Made by a program: the position numbers and the translations under genes. Below are positions 33,440 through 42,044 of a stretch of DNA of 64,000 bases, piece by piece. The first letter of the stretch is position 1. Each line of letters opens with the position of its first letter. The notes under the pieces were generated by a model. It had not been told where the DNA came from and made no database searches. It worked only from the letters and a program-made list of their open reading frames with translations. The stretch comes from Streptomyces antimicrobicus (GTDB taxonomy: Bacteria; Actinomycetota; Actinomycetes; Streptomycetales; Streptomycetaceae): assembly GCF_020532625.1 (NCBI RefSeq), contig NZ_JAJAUY010000007.1, positions 25,017 to 89,016 on the forward strand, written 5' to 3'.

Positions 33440-34484
33440 ACCATCGAAGCCCCCACCCCCTGCCTCCCGTGCCACCCACTTCCCTCCCCGCGTCCGGCCC
33501 CGCCGCCCCCCGCGCTGCCGCTGCCGCTGCCCCCGCCCGCCGTGCCCGTGTGTCGCCTCCCGTCCGGCACCGCTGCCTCGCGTGCCACCCGCTGTCCTCG
33601 CCTGCCGTGCCCGTGTGTCGCCTCCCGTCCGCCCCCGCCGCCTCCTGGGCCGCTCACTGCCCCGGCCCGCCCTGCCCGCCCTGCCCGCCTTGCCCGCCCT
33701 GCCCGTCCTGCCCGTCCGTTGCCTTCCTTCCGGCACCGCCTACGTGCCGGTCCTGCCTCCCGGCGGGCTCTCCCGCCTGCTGTGCCACCGGCTGCCCGGG
33801 TCTGCCGTGCCCGACTGTTGCCCCCAGGGGCAGCCGCTTGCCGTCGCCGTCTGTTGCCACCGCCCGACGGCGCCGCCACACGGCCTGTCCTTGCCGTCCT
33901 TGTCCCCGAATGCCGAGTCCTGTCCTTGCTCTTCGCCCCGGCGACGGTGGCACCCCGTCTGCGCTTGCCGTCCCGGCATCCGCTGCGCGGGAGCTGCCCC
34001 GCTCCTACACCTGCCGCCCTGGCCGCCCTGCCTTCCCAACTGCCCAGGCTGCTCTTGCTCTTCACCGTGGCGACGGTGCCCCGCTGTTGTCGCTTGCCGT
34101 CCTGGCATCCGTCGCGGCAGCGCTGCCGCCCTCTGCCCCTGCCACCCCGACTACCTCGCCTGTCCTTGCCTTCCGCCCCGACGACGGTGCTACGTCGCTC
34201 GGCTGCCGCCCCTGCCCCCGACTACCGTGCCCTGAACCTGCCTTCCACGCCAGGCCGCGCTGCTGCGCCGCCTGCGCCGCGCCTCCCTTACGCCGCTGCC
34301 CCGCCCGTGCTCGCCCTGGCCTTTCGCCCCGCTCGGCTGGGCCTGCCCGCTCTGGTTGCCCGCACCACCTGCTGTCCACGCGCCGCCCCGGAGCACCGCC
34401 TCCGAAACCCAGCCCGCCCCGCCCCCGGAACCCACGCCCAGCCCGGCCCGGAACCCTGCCCCACCGCCCCGGAACGAGGAGCCC
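33440..34484. repeat. 1-kb gene-free C-rich tract with degenerate repeats
   Basis: No credible gene is present between the MHYT gene and cvnA. The + strand is strongly rich in C and T and poor in A. It contains 9-bp GCCCGCCCT-like tandem repeats near 33660-33715, a roughly 64-bp-spaced repeat of CGTGCCCGTGTGTCGCCTCC (about 33543 and 33607), and a 110-120-bp degenerate unit beginning near 33930, 34050 and 34162 that includes GGCGACGGTG and CTTGCCGTCC. Translations are Pro/Ala/Arg/Cys-rich in all frames. Its end supplies the cvnA ribosome site (GAGGAG). Confidence 0.7.
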
Positions 34485-37400
34485 ATGCGCATACCCCGCA
34501 GGACCCCGGACGCCGCCGACGCCCGCCTGAACGCGGCGTCCCGGCCGCCCGCGCCCCCGGCGCGCGGTCGCCGCGCGCACGCCGGGCAGCCCGCCGAGGA
34601 GGAACCGACGGCCGCCGCCCCGGCCCCCGCCGAAGCCGCGTGGAGCCGACCCCGCCCCGCTCGGGCCGGGTCCGACACCCGGCAGGCCCGGGCCGACAGC
34701 GTCCAGGCCGGCTCCGACGACCCACGGCTTGGCTCCGAGGACCGACGGGCCGGCTCCGGCGACCCATGGCGCGGCTCCGAGGACCGACGGCCCGGCTCCG
34801 ACGCCGCACGGCCCGGCTCCGACGACCGGCAGCCGGGAGCCGACGACCGACGGCCCGAAGCCGACGCCCCGCATCCGGGACCCGACACCCCGCAGGCGGG
34901 ACCCGACACCCCGCGTCCCCACGGCGCGTGGGACCCCGGCCGCCGCCCGCGCCCCGGCCCCCACCCCCGCACGCCGCACCGGATCCGCCTGCGCCCCCGC
35001 ACCGTCCGCGCCAAGATCGTCTCGCTGCTGATGGTCCCGGTCGTCTCCCTGCTCGGCCTCTGGGCCTTCGCCACCCTCAGCACCGCCCAGGACGTGGCCC
35101 GCCTCAGCCGGGCGCAGCAGGCCGACTCCGAGATCCGCACGCCGATCGGGCGAGCCCTCGCCGAGCTCCAGGCCGAACGGCGCGCCGCCGTCCGCTACCT
35201 GGCCGATCCCGGTCCCGACCAGGCCGGCGGCCTCCAGGCGCAGGCAGGCCGCACCGACGCCGCCGTCGCCCGGCTGCGGCTCGGCGACCGGCACACCGTG
35301 GCCGACGCCGGCGACCGGCCCCCCGCGGTCGCCGTACGGCTGCGGGCCTTCGTCAGCGCGGCCGAGGCCCTCGCCGCCACGCGCACCGACGTGGCCGAGC
35401 GCCGCGCCACGCCCGACGCCGCGTACGACGCGTACACCAAGGTCGTCGACGCGGCCCTCGCCGTCGGCGGCGCGCTCTCCGCCGCCGGGCAAGCGGACTC
35501 CGGCGGTCTGCGGAGCGACGGCGGCGGCGTCGGCCGGGTGCCGCTGGAGTTCGCCCGCGCCGCCGAACTCCTGGCCCGCGAGGACGCCTTGCTGGCCTTC
35601 CCCGGCCCACGGACCGCCGACACCTTGCGCAAACTGACCGGCACCGTCGAAGCCCGGCGCACCCTCACCGAGGCCGCCGCCCGTGACCTTCCTCCCGCCC
35701 AGGCCGCAGCCTGGCAGGCCGTGGCGAAGAGCGCCGCGTACGCCGACCTCACCGCGGCGGAGGACCGCATTCTCGCGGCCGGCCCCACCCCGGCCACCAG
35801 CAACGCCAGCGGCACAACCAGCAACGCCAGCAGCACCAGCCCCAGCAACGCCACCAGCCCCGGCAACGCCACCAGCAACCCCACCACCCCCGGCAAGGAC
35901 GCCCGGGGCATCCCGCCCACCTGGGAGGCGTCGTACACGAGCGTGGCCAACTCCCTGCGCGCGATCGAGAACGCCGCCCACGCCGCCGCGCTCGACCGCA
36001 CCTCCCCGCTGGCCGACGCCGCGCTCAGCCCCGCCGGCGCCGCCGTCCTCCTGGGCCTGGTCGCGGTCGCCGCTTCCCTCGTGATCTCCGTCCGGATCGG
36101 CCGCGGCCTCGTCGTCGAACTCGTCTCCCTGCGCAACAGCGCCCTGGAGATCGCCCACCGCAAGCTCCCGGCCGCCATGGAACGGCTGCGCGCCGGCCAG
36201 GAGCTGGACCTCCCCGCCGAGGCCCCGCCCGGGCCGCCGGCCGAGGACGAGGTCGGCCAGGTCGGCGAGGCCCTGGCGACCGTGCACCGGGCCGCCCTCG
36301 CAGCCGCCGCGGAACGCGCCGAACTGGCCAGCGGAATCTCCGGGGTGTTCGTCAACCTGGCCCGCCGCAGCCAGGTCCTGGTGCACCGCCAGCTCACCCT
36401 GCTCGACTCCATGGAACGGCGCGTCGACGACCCCGCCGAGCTCGGCGACCTCTTCCGGCTGGACCACCTCACCACCCGCATGCGCCGGCACGCCGAGAGC
36501 CTGATCATCCTCTCCGGCGCCGTCCCCGGGCGGGCCTGGCGCATGCCGGTCCCGCTCACCAACGTCGTCCGCGCCGCCGTGTCCGAGATCGAGGACTACC
36601 CCCGGGTGGAGGTCCACCGGCTCGCGGAGGCCGCCGTCGTCGGCGCCGCGGTCGCCGACCTGACCCACCTCCTCGCCGAACTCATCGAGAACGCCACCCA
36701 GTTCTCGCCCCCGCACACCAAGGTCCGGGTGACGGGCGAGCCTGTCGGCGCCGGCTACGTCCTGGAGGTCGAGGACCGGGGGCTCGGCATGGGCCCGCGG
36801 ACCCTCGCCGACGCCAACCGGCGCATCGAGCAGTCCGAGGCGCTCGACCTGTTCGACAGCGACCGGCTCGGTCTGTTCGTCGTCAGCCGGCTCTCGGCCC
36901 GGCACGGGGTGAAGGTGCACCTGCGGACCTCGCCGTACGGCGGCACCACGGCGGTCGTGCTGCTGCCCACCAGCCTGCTCCAGGGGGCGATCACGGCCGG
37001 TCGACCGCCCCGCCGACCCGAACACGAGGGGGAACGGGAGCGCGCGTACGCGTACGAGTACGAGTACGGCCGTGAGCGAGAGGCCGAGCACGAGCAGGGG
37101 CGTGACCCGGAACGCGAACGCGAGCCAGGGCGCCAGCACACGTCAGCCCCCGCACCACATGCCTCCGCACCACATGCCTCCGCACCACATGCCTCCGCAC
37201 CACATGCCTCCGCACCAACCTCCCCCGTACCTGAGCTCCCGTACGACCCGGCCCCCCGGCTCGTGGAGCCGACGGGCTCCTCCGCTCCGACCCGGAGCCC
37301 GGCGGAGGCGGACAAGCCGCAGCAGCGCTTCGAGCCGTCGCCCGAGCCGGCCCGGCCCGGCCGTACGGAACCGCCGCGTCCGGCCCCCGTAGCGACCCTG

Positions 37401-37760
37401 CGGCCCCGCGCACCCCTCACCCGGTCCGCCCCACCCGTCCCGCCTGCTCCTCCGGCCTCGCCCGCCCCGCCCCCACCCGAGCCGCACCGCGCCCCCACCC
37501 CGGCCTCGGCCCCACGAGCAACCGCCCCACCCCCCGCCCTCGCCGAAGTGACCGAGCTGCCCCGCCGGGTCCGGCAAGCCAGCCTCGTCCCGCAGTTGCG
37601 GGAAGCACCCGCCGCGCCACCCGTCCCCGGCCCCGCCGCCACGGCGGTCGGCCGCAGTCCGGAGGAGGCCCGCGAGCGCATGGCCGCCTACCGCGCCGGC
37701 TGGGCACGCGGCGCGCAGCAGGACTCCCGCCGCCCAGGCAACGAAGGAGAAGAAGGATGA
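34485..37760 (+). CDS. cvnA: CvnA: conservon sensor kinase-like protein with NIT-type ectodomain
   Basis: 1091 residues. A cytoplasmic N-terminus with 9-10-residue repeats (GSEDRRPGSD type, about 60-145) precedes membrane segment 1 (about 174-195). An extracytoplasmic nitrate/nitrite-sensing-like helical region (about 200-510) ends with Asn-Ser/Thr-rich repeats near 440-470, then membrane segment 2 (about 517-540). The kinase core has VNLARRSQVLVHRQLTLLDS, LDHLTTRMRRHAE and the ATPase N-box ELIENATQFSPP near 731. The tail is a long disordered Pro/Ala stretch with four HASAP repeats. In conservons CvnA acts with CvnB-D in a membrane complex resembling a G-protein-coupled receptor. GAGGAG precedes the ATG; the stop overlaps cvnB. 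Confidence 0.9.
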   Translation: MRIPRRTPDAADARLNAASRPPAPPARGRRAHAGQPAEEEPTAAAPAPAEAAWSRPRPARAGSDTRQARADSVQAGSDDPRLGSEDRRAGSGDPWRGSEDRRPGSDAARPGSDDRQPGADDRRPEADAPHPGPDTPQAGPDTPRPHGAWDPGRRPRPGPHPRTPHRIRLRPRTVRAKIVSLLMVPVVSLLGLWAFATLSTAQDVARLSRAQQADSEIRTPIGRALAELQAERRAAVRYLADPGPDQAGGLQAQAGRTDAAVARLRLGDRHTVADAGDRPPAVAVRLRAFVSAAEALAATRTDVAERRATPDAAYDAYTKVVDAALAVGGALSAAGQADSGGLRSDGGGVGRVPLEFARAAELLAREDALLAFPGPRTADTLRKLTGTVEARRTLTEAAARDLPPAQAAAWQAVAKSAAYADLTAAEDRILAAGPTPATSNASGTTSNASSTSPSNATSPGNATSNPTTPGKDARGIPPTWEASYTSVANSLRAIENAAHAAALDRTSPLADAALSPAGAAVLLGLVAVAASLVISVRIGRGLVVELVSLRNSALEIAHRKLPAAMERLRAGQELDLPAEAPPGPPAEDEVGQVGEALATVHRAALAAAAERAELASGISGVFVNLARRSQVLVHRQLTLLDSMERRVDDPAELGDLFRLDHLTTRMRRHAESLIILSGAVPGRAWRMPVPLTNVVRAAVSEIEDYPRVEVHRLAEAAVVGAAVADLTHLLAELIENATQFSPPHTKVRVTGEPVGAGYVLEVEDRGLGMGPRTLADANRRIEQSEALDLFDSDRLGLFVVSRLSARHGVKVHLRTSPYGGTTAVVLLPTSLLQGAITAGRPPRRPEHEGERERAYAYEYEYGREREAEHEQGRDPEREREPGRQHTSAPAPHASAPHASAPHASAPHASAPTSPVPELPYDPAPRLVEPTGSSAPTRSPAEADKPQQRFEPSPEPARPGRTEPPRPAPVATLRPRAPLTRSAPPVPPAPPASPAPPPPEPHRAPTPASAPRATAPPPALAEVTELPRRVRQASLVPQLREAPAAPPVPGPAATAVGRSPEEARERMAAYRAGWARGAQQDSRRPGNEGEEG
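37148..37220. repeat. 15-bp tandem repeat inside cvnA
   Basis: Four copies of a 15-bp unit (CACATGCCTCCGCAC in one phase) encode HASAP repeats in the disordered tail of CvnA. Copies are nearly identical, so the number may vary between strains. Confidence 0.8.
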
Positions 37761-38353
37761 TCGAGCACCAGCGAATCGGCGGCCTCGGCCCCGCCCCGGG
37801 CCCAGGCGTCGGAGTGGGGGCCGGCGCAGCCCCCGCAGCCCCCGCAGGCCCAGGTCCACGTCCAGGGCCAGGTCCCGTCTCAGGCCCGGGCTTCGGCGCC
37901 GGCCCTGGCGCCGGCCCGGTCCCGGGCGTCGACCTGGACCGTGTCCGGCGGTCCGGCGAACTGGACTGGCTGCTGGACGACCTCGTGGTCCGGGTCCGCG
38001 AGGTCCGGCACGCCGTCGTGCTCTCGAACGACGGCCTGTCCGTCGGCTCCTCCAGCGGACTCGGCCGCGAGGACGCCGAGCACCTCGCCGCCGTCGCCTC
38101 CGGTTTCCACAGCCTCGCCAAGGGCGCGGGCCGGCACTTCCAGGTCGGCAAGGTACGCCAGACGATGGTGGAGATGGACGAGGGATTCCTCTTCGTCGCC
38201 GCCGCCGGGGACGGTTCCTGCCTGGCCGTGCTCAGCGCGGCCAGCGCCGACATCGGCCTGATCGCCTACGAGATGGCACGCCTGGTCAAGCGCGTGGGCG
38301 AGCACCTGTACGCGCCACCGCGGTTCGCCGGGCGCCCGCCGGCCGCGGGTTGA
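37757..38353 (+). CDS. cvnB: CvnB: roadblock/LC7-domain protein
   Basis: 198 residues. A Gly/Pro/Ala-rich N-terminal extension of about 60 residues precedes a roadblock domain: ELDWLLDDLVVRVREVRHAV, then LSNDGLSVGSSSGL, and a C-terminal helix with AYEMARLVKRVGEHL. Roadblock proteins regulate small GTPases, here CvnD. The ATG overlaps the cvnA stop (ATGA). The long extension is unusual; the second roadblock protein at 40060 lacks it. Confidence 0.9.
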   Translation: MIEHQRIGGLGPAPGPGVGVGAGAAPAAPAGPGPRPGPGPVSGPGFGAGPGAGPVPGVDLDRVRRSGELDWLLDDLVVRVREVRHAVVLSNDGLSVGSSSGLGREDAEHLAAVASGFHSLAKGAGRHFQVGKVRQTMVEMDEGFLFVAAAGDGSCLAVLSAASADIGLIAYEMARLVKRVGEHLYAPPRFAGRPPAAG

Positions 38354-38367
38354 GGGCGGTCCGGCAC

Positions 38368-38748
38368 ATGAACGTCCAGTGGTACGACGCCGAGGCGGGC
38401 CCGCTCGTCCGCCCGTACGCCATGACCGGCGGGCGGACGAAACCGGGACCGCACGGCGTACGGTTCGACCTCATCGCCCTCGTGGCCGTGGAGCCAGGCG
38501 GGGCCGACGCGGCGACCGAGTCCCTGCTCGGGCCCGAACACCGGTCGTTGCTCGGCCTGTGCCGGGCCGAGACCCAGTCGGTCGCCGAACTCGCCGCCGA
38601 CGCCGACCTGCCGGTCGGGGTCGTGCGCGTACTGCTGGGGGATCTGCTGGAGGCGGGACACGTACGCGTCAGCAGACCCGTACCGGCGGCCCAGTTGCCG
38701 GACGAGCGGATTCTGCGGGAAGTCATCGAGGGATTGCGAGCACTGTGA
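38368..38748 (+). CDS. cvnC: CvnC: DUF742 protein
   Basis: 126 residues from the ATG at 38368. The opening AGPLVRPYAMTGGRT and the winged-helix-like part (ETQSVAELAADADLPVGVVR, LGDLLEAGHVRV) define DUF742. A TTG at 38350 overlapping the cvnB stop (TTGA) would add six residues and cannot be excluded. In conservons CvnC is a component of the receptor-like complex with CvnA, B and D. Its stop overlaps the cvnD ATG (TGATG). Confidence 0.88.
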   Translation: MNVQWYDAEAGPLVRPYAMTGGRTKPGPHGVRFDLIALVAVEPGGADAATESLLGPEHRSLLGLCRAETQSVAELAADADLPVGVVRVLLGDLLEAGHVRVSRPVPAAQLPDERILREVIEGLRAL

Positions 38749-39518
38749 TGGGACGGTACGGATCGGACGCGGGGCCGGGCGAGTTGCCGGAGCCGGCACG
38801 CGGGGCGCAGCCGGGACCTGGCGCGACACCGGCCCGGGTTCCGGCGCCGGCCCGGGCTCCGGCGCCGGTTCCGGCCCCGGCATCAGAGCCGGAACGGGAA
38901 CCGGAGCCGGAGCCGGAACCGGAGCCGGAACTCGCTGCGCTCGCGCTGAAGATCCTGGTGGCGGGCGGATTCGGGGTCGGCAAGACCACGCTGGTCGGGG
39001 CGGTGAGCGAGATCCGGCCGCTGCGGACCGAGGAACTCCTCAGCGAGGCGGGCGAACTCGTCGACGACACCGGCGGCGTGGACCAGAAGACCACCACCAC
39101 CGTGGCCATGGACTTCGGCCGGATCACGATCCGTTCCGGGCTGGCGCTGTACCTGTTCGGAACGCCCGGGCAGGACCGCTTCTGGTTCCTGTGGGACGAG
39201 CTGTCGCAGGGCGCGCTCGGCGCGGTGGTGCTCGCCGACACCCGGCGCCTTCAGGACTGCTTCCCGGCGGTCGACTACTTCGAGCACCGCGGCATCCCGT
39301 TCGTCGTCGCCGTCAACTGCTTCGCCGGAGCGCGGACGTACGGCGCCCAGGATGTGGCGCGGGCCCTGGACCTGGAGCAGGGCACGCCGGTGGTGCTGTG
39401 CGACGCGCGTGACAAGGACTCCGGGAAGGAAGTGCTGATCAGGCTGGTCGAGTATGCCGGGCGGGTGCACACCGCCCGGCTGCTGGACGCGGTGGGGCCG
39501 CAGACGGGCCCGGTCTAG
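38748..39518 (+). CDS. cvnD: CvnD: conservon small GTPase
   Basis: 256 residues. An N-terminal Pro/Ala then Glu-Pro repeat region (about 1-65) precedes the GTPase: P-loop GGFGVGKTT, switch I KTTTTVAMDFG, switch II FGTPGQDRF, and VAVNCF at the position of the NKxD base motif. The altered G4 is usual for this actinobacterial ATP/GTP-binding family. It acts downstream of CvnA-C in a signalling complex. The ATG overlaps the cvnC stop. A GGGCCC-centred palindrome (39531-39542) follows the stop in the gap to the convergent PPOX gene. Confidence 0.92.
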   Translation: MGRYGSDAGPGELPEPARGAQPGPGATPARVPAPARAPAPVPAPASEPEREPEPEPEPEPELAALALKILVAGGFGVGKTTLVGAVSEIRPLRTEELLSEAGELVDDTGGVDQKTTTTVAMDFGRITIRSGLALYLFGTPGQDRFWFLWDELSQGALGAVVLADTRRLQDCFPAVDYFEHRGIPFVVAVNCFAGARTYGAQDVARALDLEQGTPVVLCDARDKDSGKEVLIRLVEYAGRVHTARLLDAVGPQTGPV

Positions 39519-39547
39519 GCGTGGGCGGTGACCGGGCCCGGTGCGGG

Positions 39548-39976
39548 TCAGTCGGCGATGCCGGCTTCGGCGACCACCTTGTCGATGCGTACCCGTACCA
39601 GGAGTTCACCCGGCACGGCGTTGCGCCGCCCGAAGGCCTCGGCCCGCTCCTCGCCCATGTAGCGGGCACCGATCCGGGTCGCCCAGGCGAGCAGCTCCGC
39701 CATGTCCTCGCTGGTCTCGGCGCGCCCGTGGAGCGAGACGTAGGAGAACGGGGGCCGGTCGTCGTCCACGCAGAGGGCGACACGGGCGTCACGGGCCAGA
39801 TTCCGTCCCTTGACGGTCGCCTTGCCGGTGGTGAACACGACCGTGTCCCCGGCGAGGACGAACCAGACGGGAGCGATGTGGGGGCTGCCGTCCGCGCGGA
39901 CGGTGGCCAGTTTCGCCGTGCGCGTGGAATGGGAGACGAAGGCCCGCCATTCCTCTTGAGTCATCTTCCTCGCCAT
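39548..39976 (-). CDS. PPOX-class F420/FMN-dependent oxidoreductase
   Basis: 142 residues from the ATG at 39976 (MARKMTQEEWRAFV). The split-barrel flavin fold is shown by TAKLATVRADGSPHIAPVWFV and KATVKGRNLARDARVALCVDD, the pattern of the F420-binding PPOX subfamily common in Actinobacteria. These enzymes reduce small substrates with F420H2 or bind flavins. It converges on cvnD and diverges from the second roadblock gene, so it sits inside the conservon neighbourhood without obvious functional link. Confidence 0.85.
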   Translation of the reverse strand: MARKMTQEEWRAFVSHSTRTAKLATVRADGSPHIAPVWFVLAGDTVVFTTGKATVKGRNLARDARVALCVDDDRPPFSYVSLHGRAETSEDMAELLAWATRIGARYMGEERAEAFGRRNAVPGELLVRVRIDKVVAEAGIAD

Positions 39977-40059
39977 GGGTACATCGTGCTTGCCGGGAAG
40001 CCACTGGTGGGGAAGGCTGGCGGAACGAAGGCCACGGGGGACGACGGGGAGGGGCGGAA

Positions 40060-40458
40060 ATGGCACTCGACAAGCAGCTGGACTGGCTGCTGGACGATCT
40101 GACGCGCAGGGTCCAGCAGGTGCGGCACGCGGTGGTGCTCTCCAACGACGGCTTGGTCACCGGCGCGAGCGCCGGTCTGGCCCGGGAGGACGCGGAGCAC
40201 CTGGCCGCGGTCTCCGCGGGCCTGCAGAGCCTGGCCAAGGGCTCGGGCCGGCACTTCCGGGCCGGTGAGGTCCGCCAGACGATGGTCGAGTACGACGACG
40301 GCGTGCTGTTCGTGATGGGCGCGGGCCCGGGCAGCTGCCTGTGCGTCCTGAGCGCTTCCGAGGCCGACATCGGCCAGGTCGCCTACGAGATGACGCTGTT
40401 GGTGAACCGGGTCGGTGAGCACCTGGGAGTCGCGGAGCGGCGGCTCACCGGGGAGTAG
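40060..40458 (+). CDS. second roadblock/LC7 protein, CvnB-like
   Basis: 132 residues, essentially the domain alone: KQLDWLLDDLTRRVQQVRHA, LSNDGLVTGASAGLAREDAE and AYEMTLLVNRVGEHLGV. It is closely similar to CvnB at 37757 but lacks its Gly/Pro extension. No cvnA, C or D copy accompanies it, so it is an orphan paralogue, possibly exchanging with CvnB on the GTPase. GGGGAGGGG precedes the ATG. The DUF6397-like gene follows 96 bp downstream after an inverted repeat. Confidence 0.9.
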   Translation: MALDKQLDWLLDDLTRRVQQVRHAVVLSNDGLVTGASAGLAREDAEHLAAVSAGLQSLAKGSGRHFRAGEVRQTMVEYDDGVLFVMGAGPGSCLCVLSASEADIGQVAYEMTLLVNRVGEHLGVAERRLTGE

Positions 40459-40510
40459 GGGGAGTAGGGGGAGTTGTCCACAGGCCTGGCCGGGTGTTGT
40501 GACGCTCGGT

Positions 40511-40530
40511 TACGTTCTTCACGCAACGTA
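40511..40530. promoter_or_regulatory. inverted repeat upstream of the DUF6397-like gene
   Basis: TACGTT-N8-AACGTA, perfect 6-bp arms, 24 bases before the ATG at 40555, in an AT-richer patch. It could be an operator near the transcription start; GGAGG follows for translation. Confidence 0.45.
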
Positions 40531-40554
40531 GTTTTCGGATGCGGGGAGGACGTC

Positions 40555-41670
40555 ATGAAGGTCATGGAAGCCCACAGCAGGACCACGGACACCACGCGCG
40601 CGAGCGCCGGCCCGAGTCCGAGGGCCGGCACGAGCGAGAGCAGGGCCGAGCCCGAGGGCACGAGTGCGGAGACGTCAGCGGGCAGGGGCGCGGACACGGG
40701 CACGGGCACGGGCAAGTCCCCGGGTACGAGCACAGGCACGGACCCGGGCGCTCGGGCAGATGCGGCCGCTGGGGCGGACTCCGGCATCGGGGCGGACCCG
40801 GGCGCCGGGGCGGCCCCGAGGGTCGGCGCGGACCCGGGGGTCGGCGCGGACCCGGGGGTCGGCGCGGCGCGGCCGCCGCTCGGCGGCACGCCGTCGCGGG
40901 CGCCCTCGCCCTCGGCCCTGGTAGGAGTCACCCAGGCGGCAGGGGAGTTGGGGTTACGGCGCGGGGAGTTCCACCGCGCCGTGCAGCTGGGGCTCGTGCG
41001 GGCCGGGCCTCGGGCTCCGGGCGCGGGAGTGCGCTTCGCCCGCGCCGAGTTGGACCGGGTGCGGGCGGTCGCGGGGTTCCCGGACGACCTGCGGGAGCAG
41101 GTCGAGACCGTGGGAGCGGCGGCCGCGGCCGAGGTGCTCGGGGTCGGCCCGAGCCGCTTCACCCGCCTCGCCCGCTGCGGGCACCTGGTGCCGGTCGGCT
41201 ACCGGATCAATCGCTACCGTGCCGTCGTCTGGCTCTATCTCGCCGCGGAGCTACGGGGCTTCGCCCGGAGCCGGCCCGGACTGCTGAAGGGCAGCGCGCC
41301 CCCGGAGGACCGGGAGCTCGTGCTGGCCGGGGCCGACCTGCGGCCCCGGCGCTGGCGGGAGCGGCATGTGGAGCTGCTGCTGAGACGGACCGCCGACCCC
41401 TGGGACCGGGCCGCGGTGCTCGCCTCCGTCCTGCCCGAGGAGGTGGTCCGGCAGTCGGTGCCGGACGAGGCCGAGCGGGTGCTGCTGTCCGCGCTGGCCC
41501 CGCCCCCGCCCTACGGGCATCCGCAGGCCCCGGCCGCCGCGCAGGTCGCCGAGCGGCTGCTCCGGGCGGACGCGCCGGACGAGATCGACTCCTACCGGAC
41601 CGGCCTGGAATTCACCCTGACCGGCGCCCGGTGTCAGTCGAAGACGACGGGGGAGAGGGGGCCGACGTAG
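40555..41670 (+). CDS. DUF6397-like protein with a TTA codon
   Basis: 371 residues. The first 110 or so are Gly/Thr/Asp-rich low complexity, including GADPGVG repeats coded by an 18-bp tandem unit near 40830-40866. The rest is a folded helical region with two helix-turn-helix-like stretches (TQAAGELGLRRGEFHRAVQL and AEVLGVGPSRFTRLARCGHL) like excisionase or MerR DNA-binding heads, so DNA binding is plausible. Codon 134 is TTA (40954-40956), which needs the bldA leucyl-tRNA in Streptomyces. Placement in DUF6397 is from memory. GGAGG precedes the ATG. The gene overlaps the YchJ-like gene tail-to-tail by 37 bp. Confidence 0.78.
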   Translation: MKVMEAHSRTTDTTRASAGPSPRAGTSESRAEPEGTSAETSAGRGADTGTGTGKSPGTSTGTDPGARADAAAGADSGIGADPGAGAAPRVGADPGVGADPGVGAARPPLGGTPSRAPSPSALVGVTQAAGELGLRRGEFHRAVQLGLVRAGPRAPGAGVRFARAELDRVRAVAGFPDDLREQVETVGAAAAAEVLGVGPSRFTRLARCGHLVPVGYRINRYRAVVWLYLAAELRGFARSRPGLLKGSAPPEDRELVLAGADLRPRRWRERHVELLLRRTADPWDRAAVLASVLPEEVVRQSVPDEAERVLLSALAPPPPYGHPQAPAAAQVAERLLRADAPDEIDSYRTGLEFTLTGARCQSKTTGERGPT

Positions 41671-42035
41671 ACCCAGGCCCCGCCCTCGCGGGTGAAGCTG
41701 CTGTTCTCGTGCAGCGAGCCGGTGTGCTTGCCCTCGCGGTAGTGCGCCCGGAACTCCACGGAGCCCTCCGTCTCGAACATCCCGCCCCTCTCGGTGCCCA
41801 GGATGTCCAGGCGCTCCCAGCGCTGGCCGGGATCCAGGTCGAGCCGGGCCGGACGCGTCGAGGAGTGCCAGGAACGCATCAGGTACGCGGTGTCGCCCAG
41901 GGCGAACGCGCTGAACCGGGACCGCATCAGCAGCTCGGCGGTCGGCGCGTGCTGCGCGCCGGAGTGGAAGCGGCCGCAGCAGTCGGCGTACGAGGCGGGC
42001 AGCCCGCAGGGGCAGGGGGTGGCCGGGGTCGGCAT
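41634..42035 (-). CDS. YchJ-family protein with SEC-C motif
   Basis: 133 residues. An N-terminal SEC-C-like zinc site (CPCGLPASYADCC, with GRFH) is followed by the NTF2-like YchJ domain (ELLMRSRFSAFALGDTAYLMRSWHSSTRP). Function of the family is not established. It is convergent with the DUF6397-like gene and 10 bp from the tesB stop side, in the same direction, so it may be co-transcribed with tesB. Confidence 0.88.
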   Translation of the reverse strand: MPTPATPCPCGLPASYADCCGRFHSGAQHAPTAELLMRSRFSAFALGDTAYLMRSWHSSTRPARLDLDPGQRWERLDILGTERGGMFETEGSVEFRAHYREGKHTGSLHENSSFTREGGAWVYVGPLSPVVFD

Positions 42036-42044
42036 GGGGACGGC

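Noticed and set aside
33542..35686. A 714-codon + strand frame through the C-rich tract into cvnA
   Set aside because: It has no motif, runs out of frame with cvnA, and reflects C-rich repeats lacking stops.
34062..37139. A 1025-codon frame on the minus strand opposite cvnA
   Set aside because: Composition is low complexity, and the + strand has clear kinase motifs with a ribosome site.
39531..39542. ACCGGGCCCGGT palindrome as a terminator between cvnD and the PPOX gene
   Set aside because: It has no loop, so it would make a poor hairpin; mentioned only in the cvnD entry.
40555..41670. Other TTA codons in minus-strand genes, suggested by TAA triplets on the + strand
   Set aside because: Those checked (for example near 4317, 8834, 25795 and 44790) fall across codon boundaries, mostly as GGT TAC or similar, not in-frame TTA.
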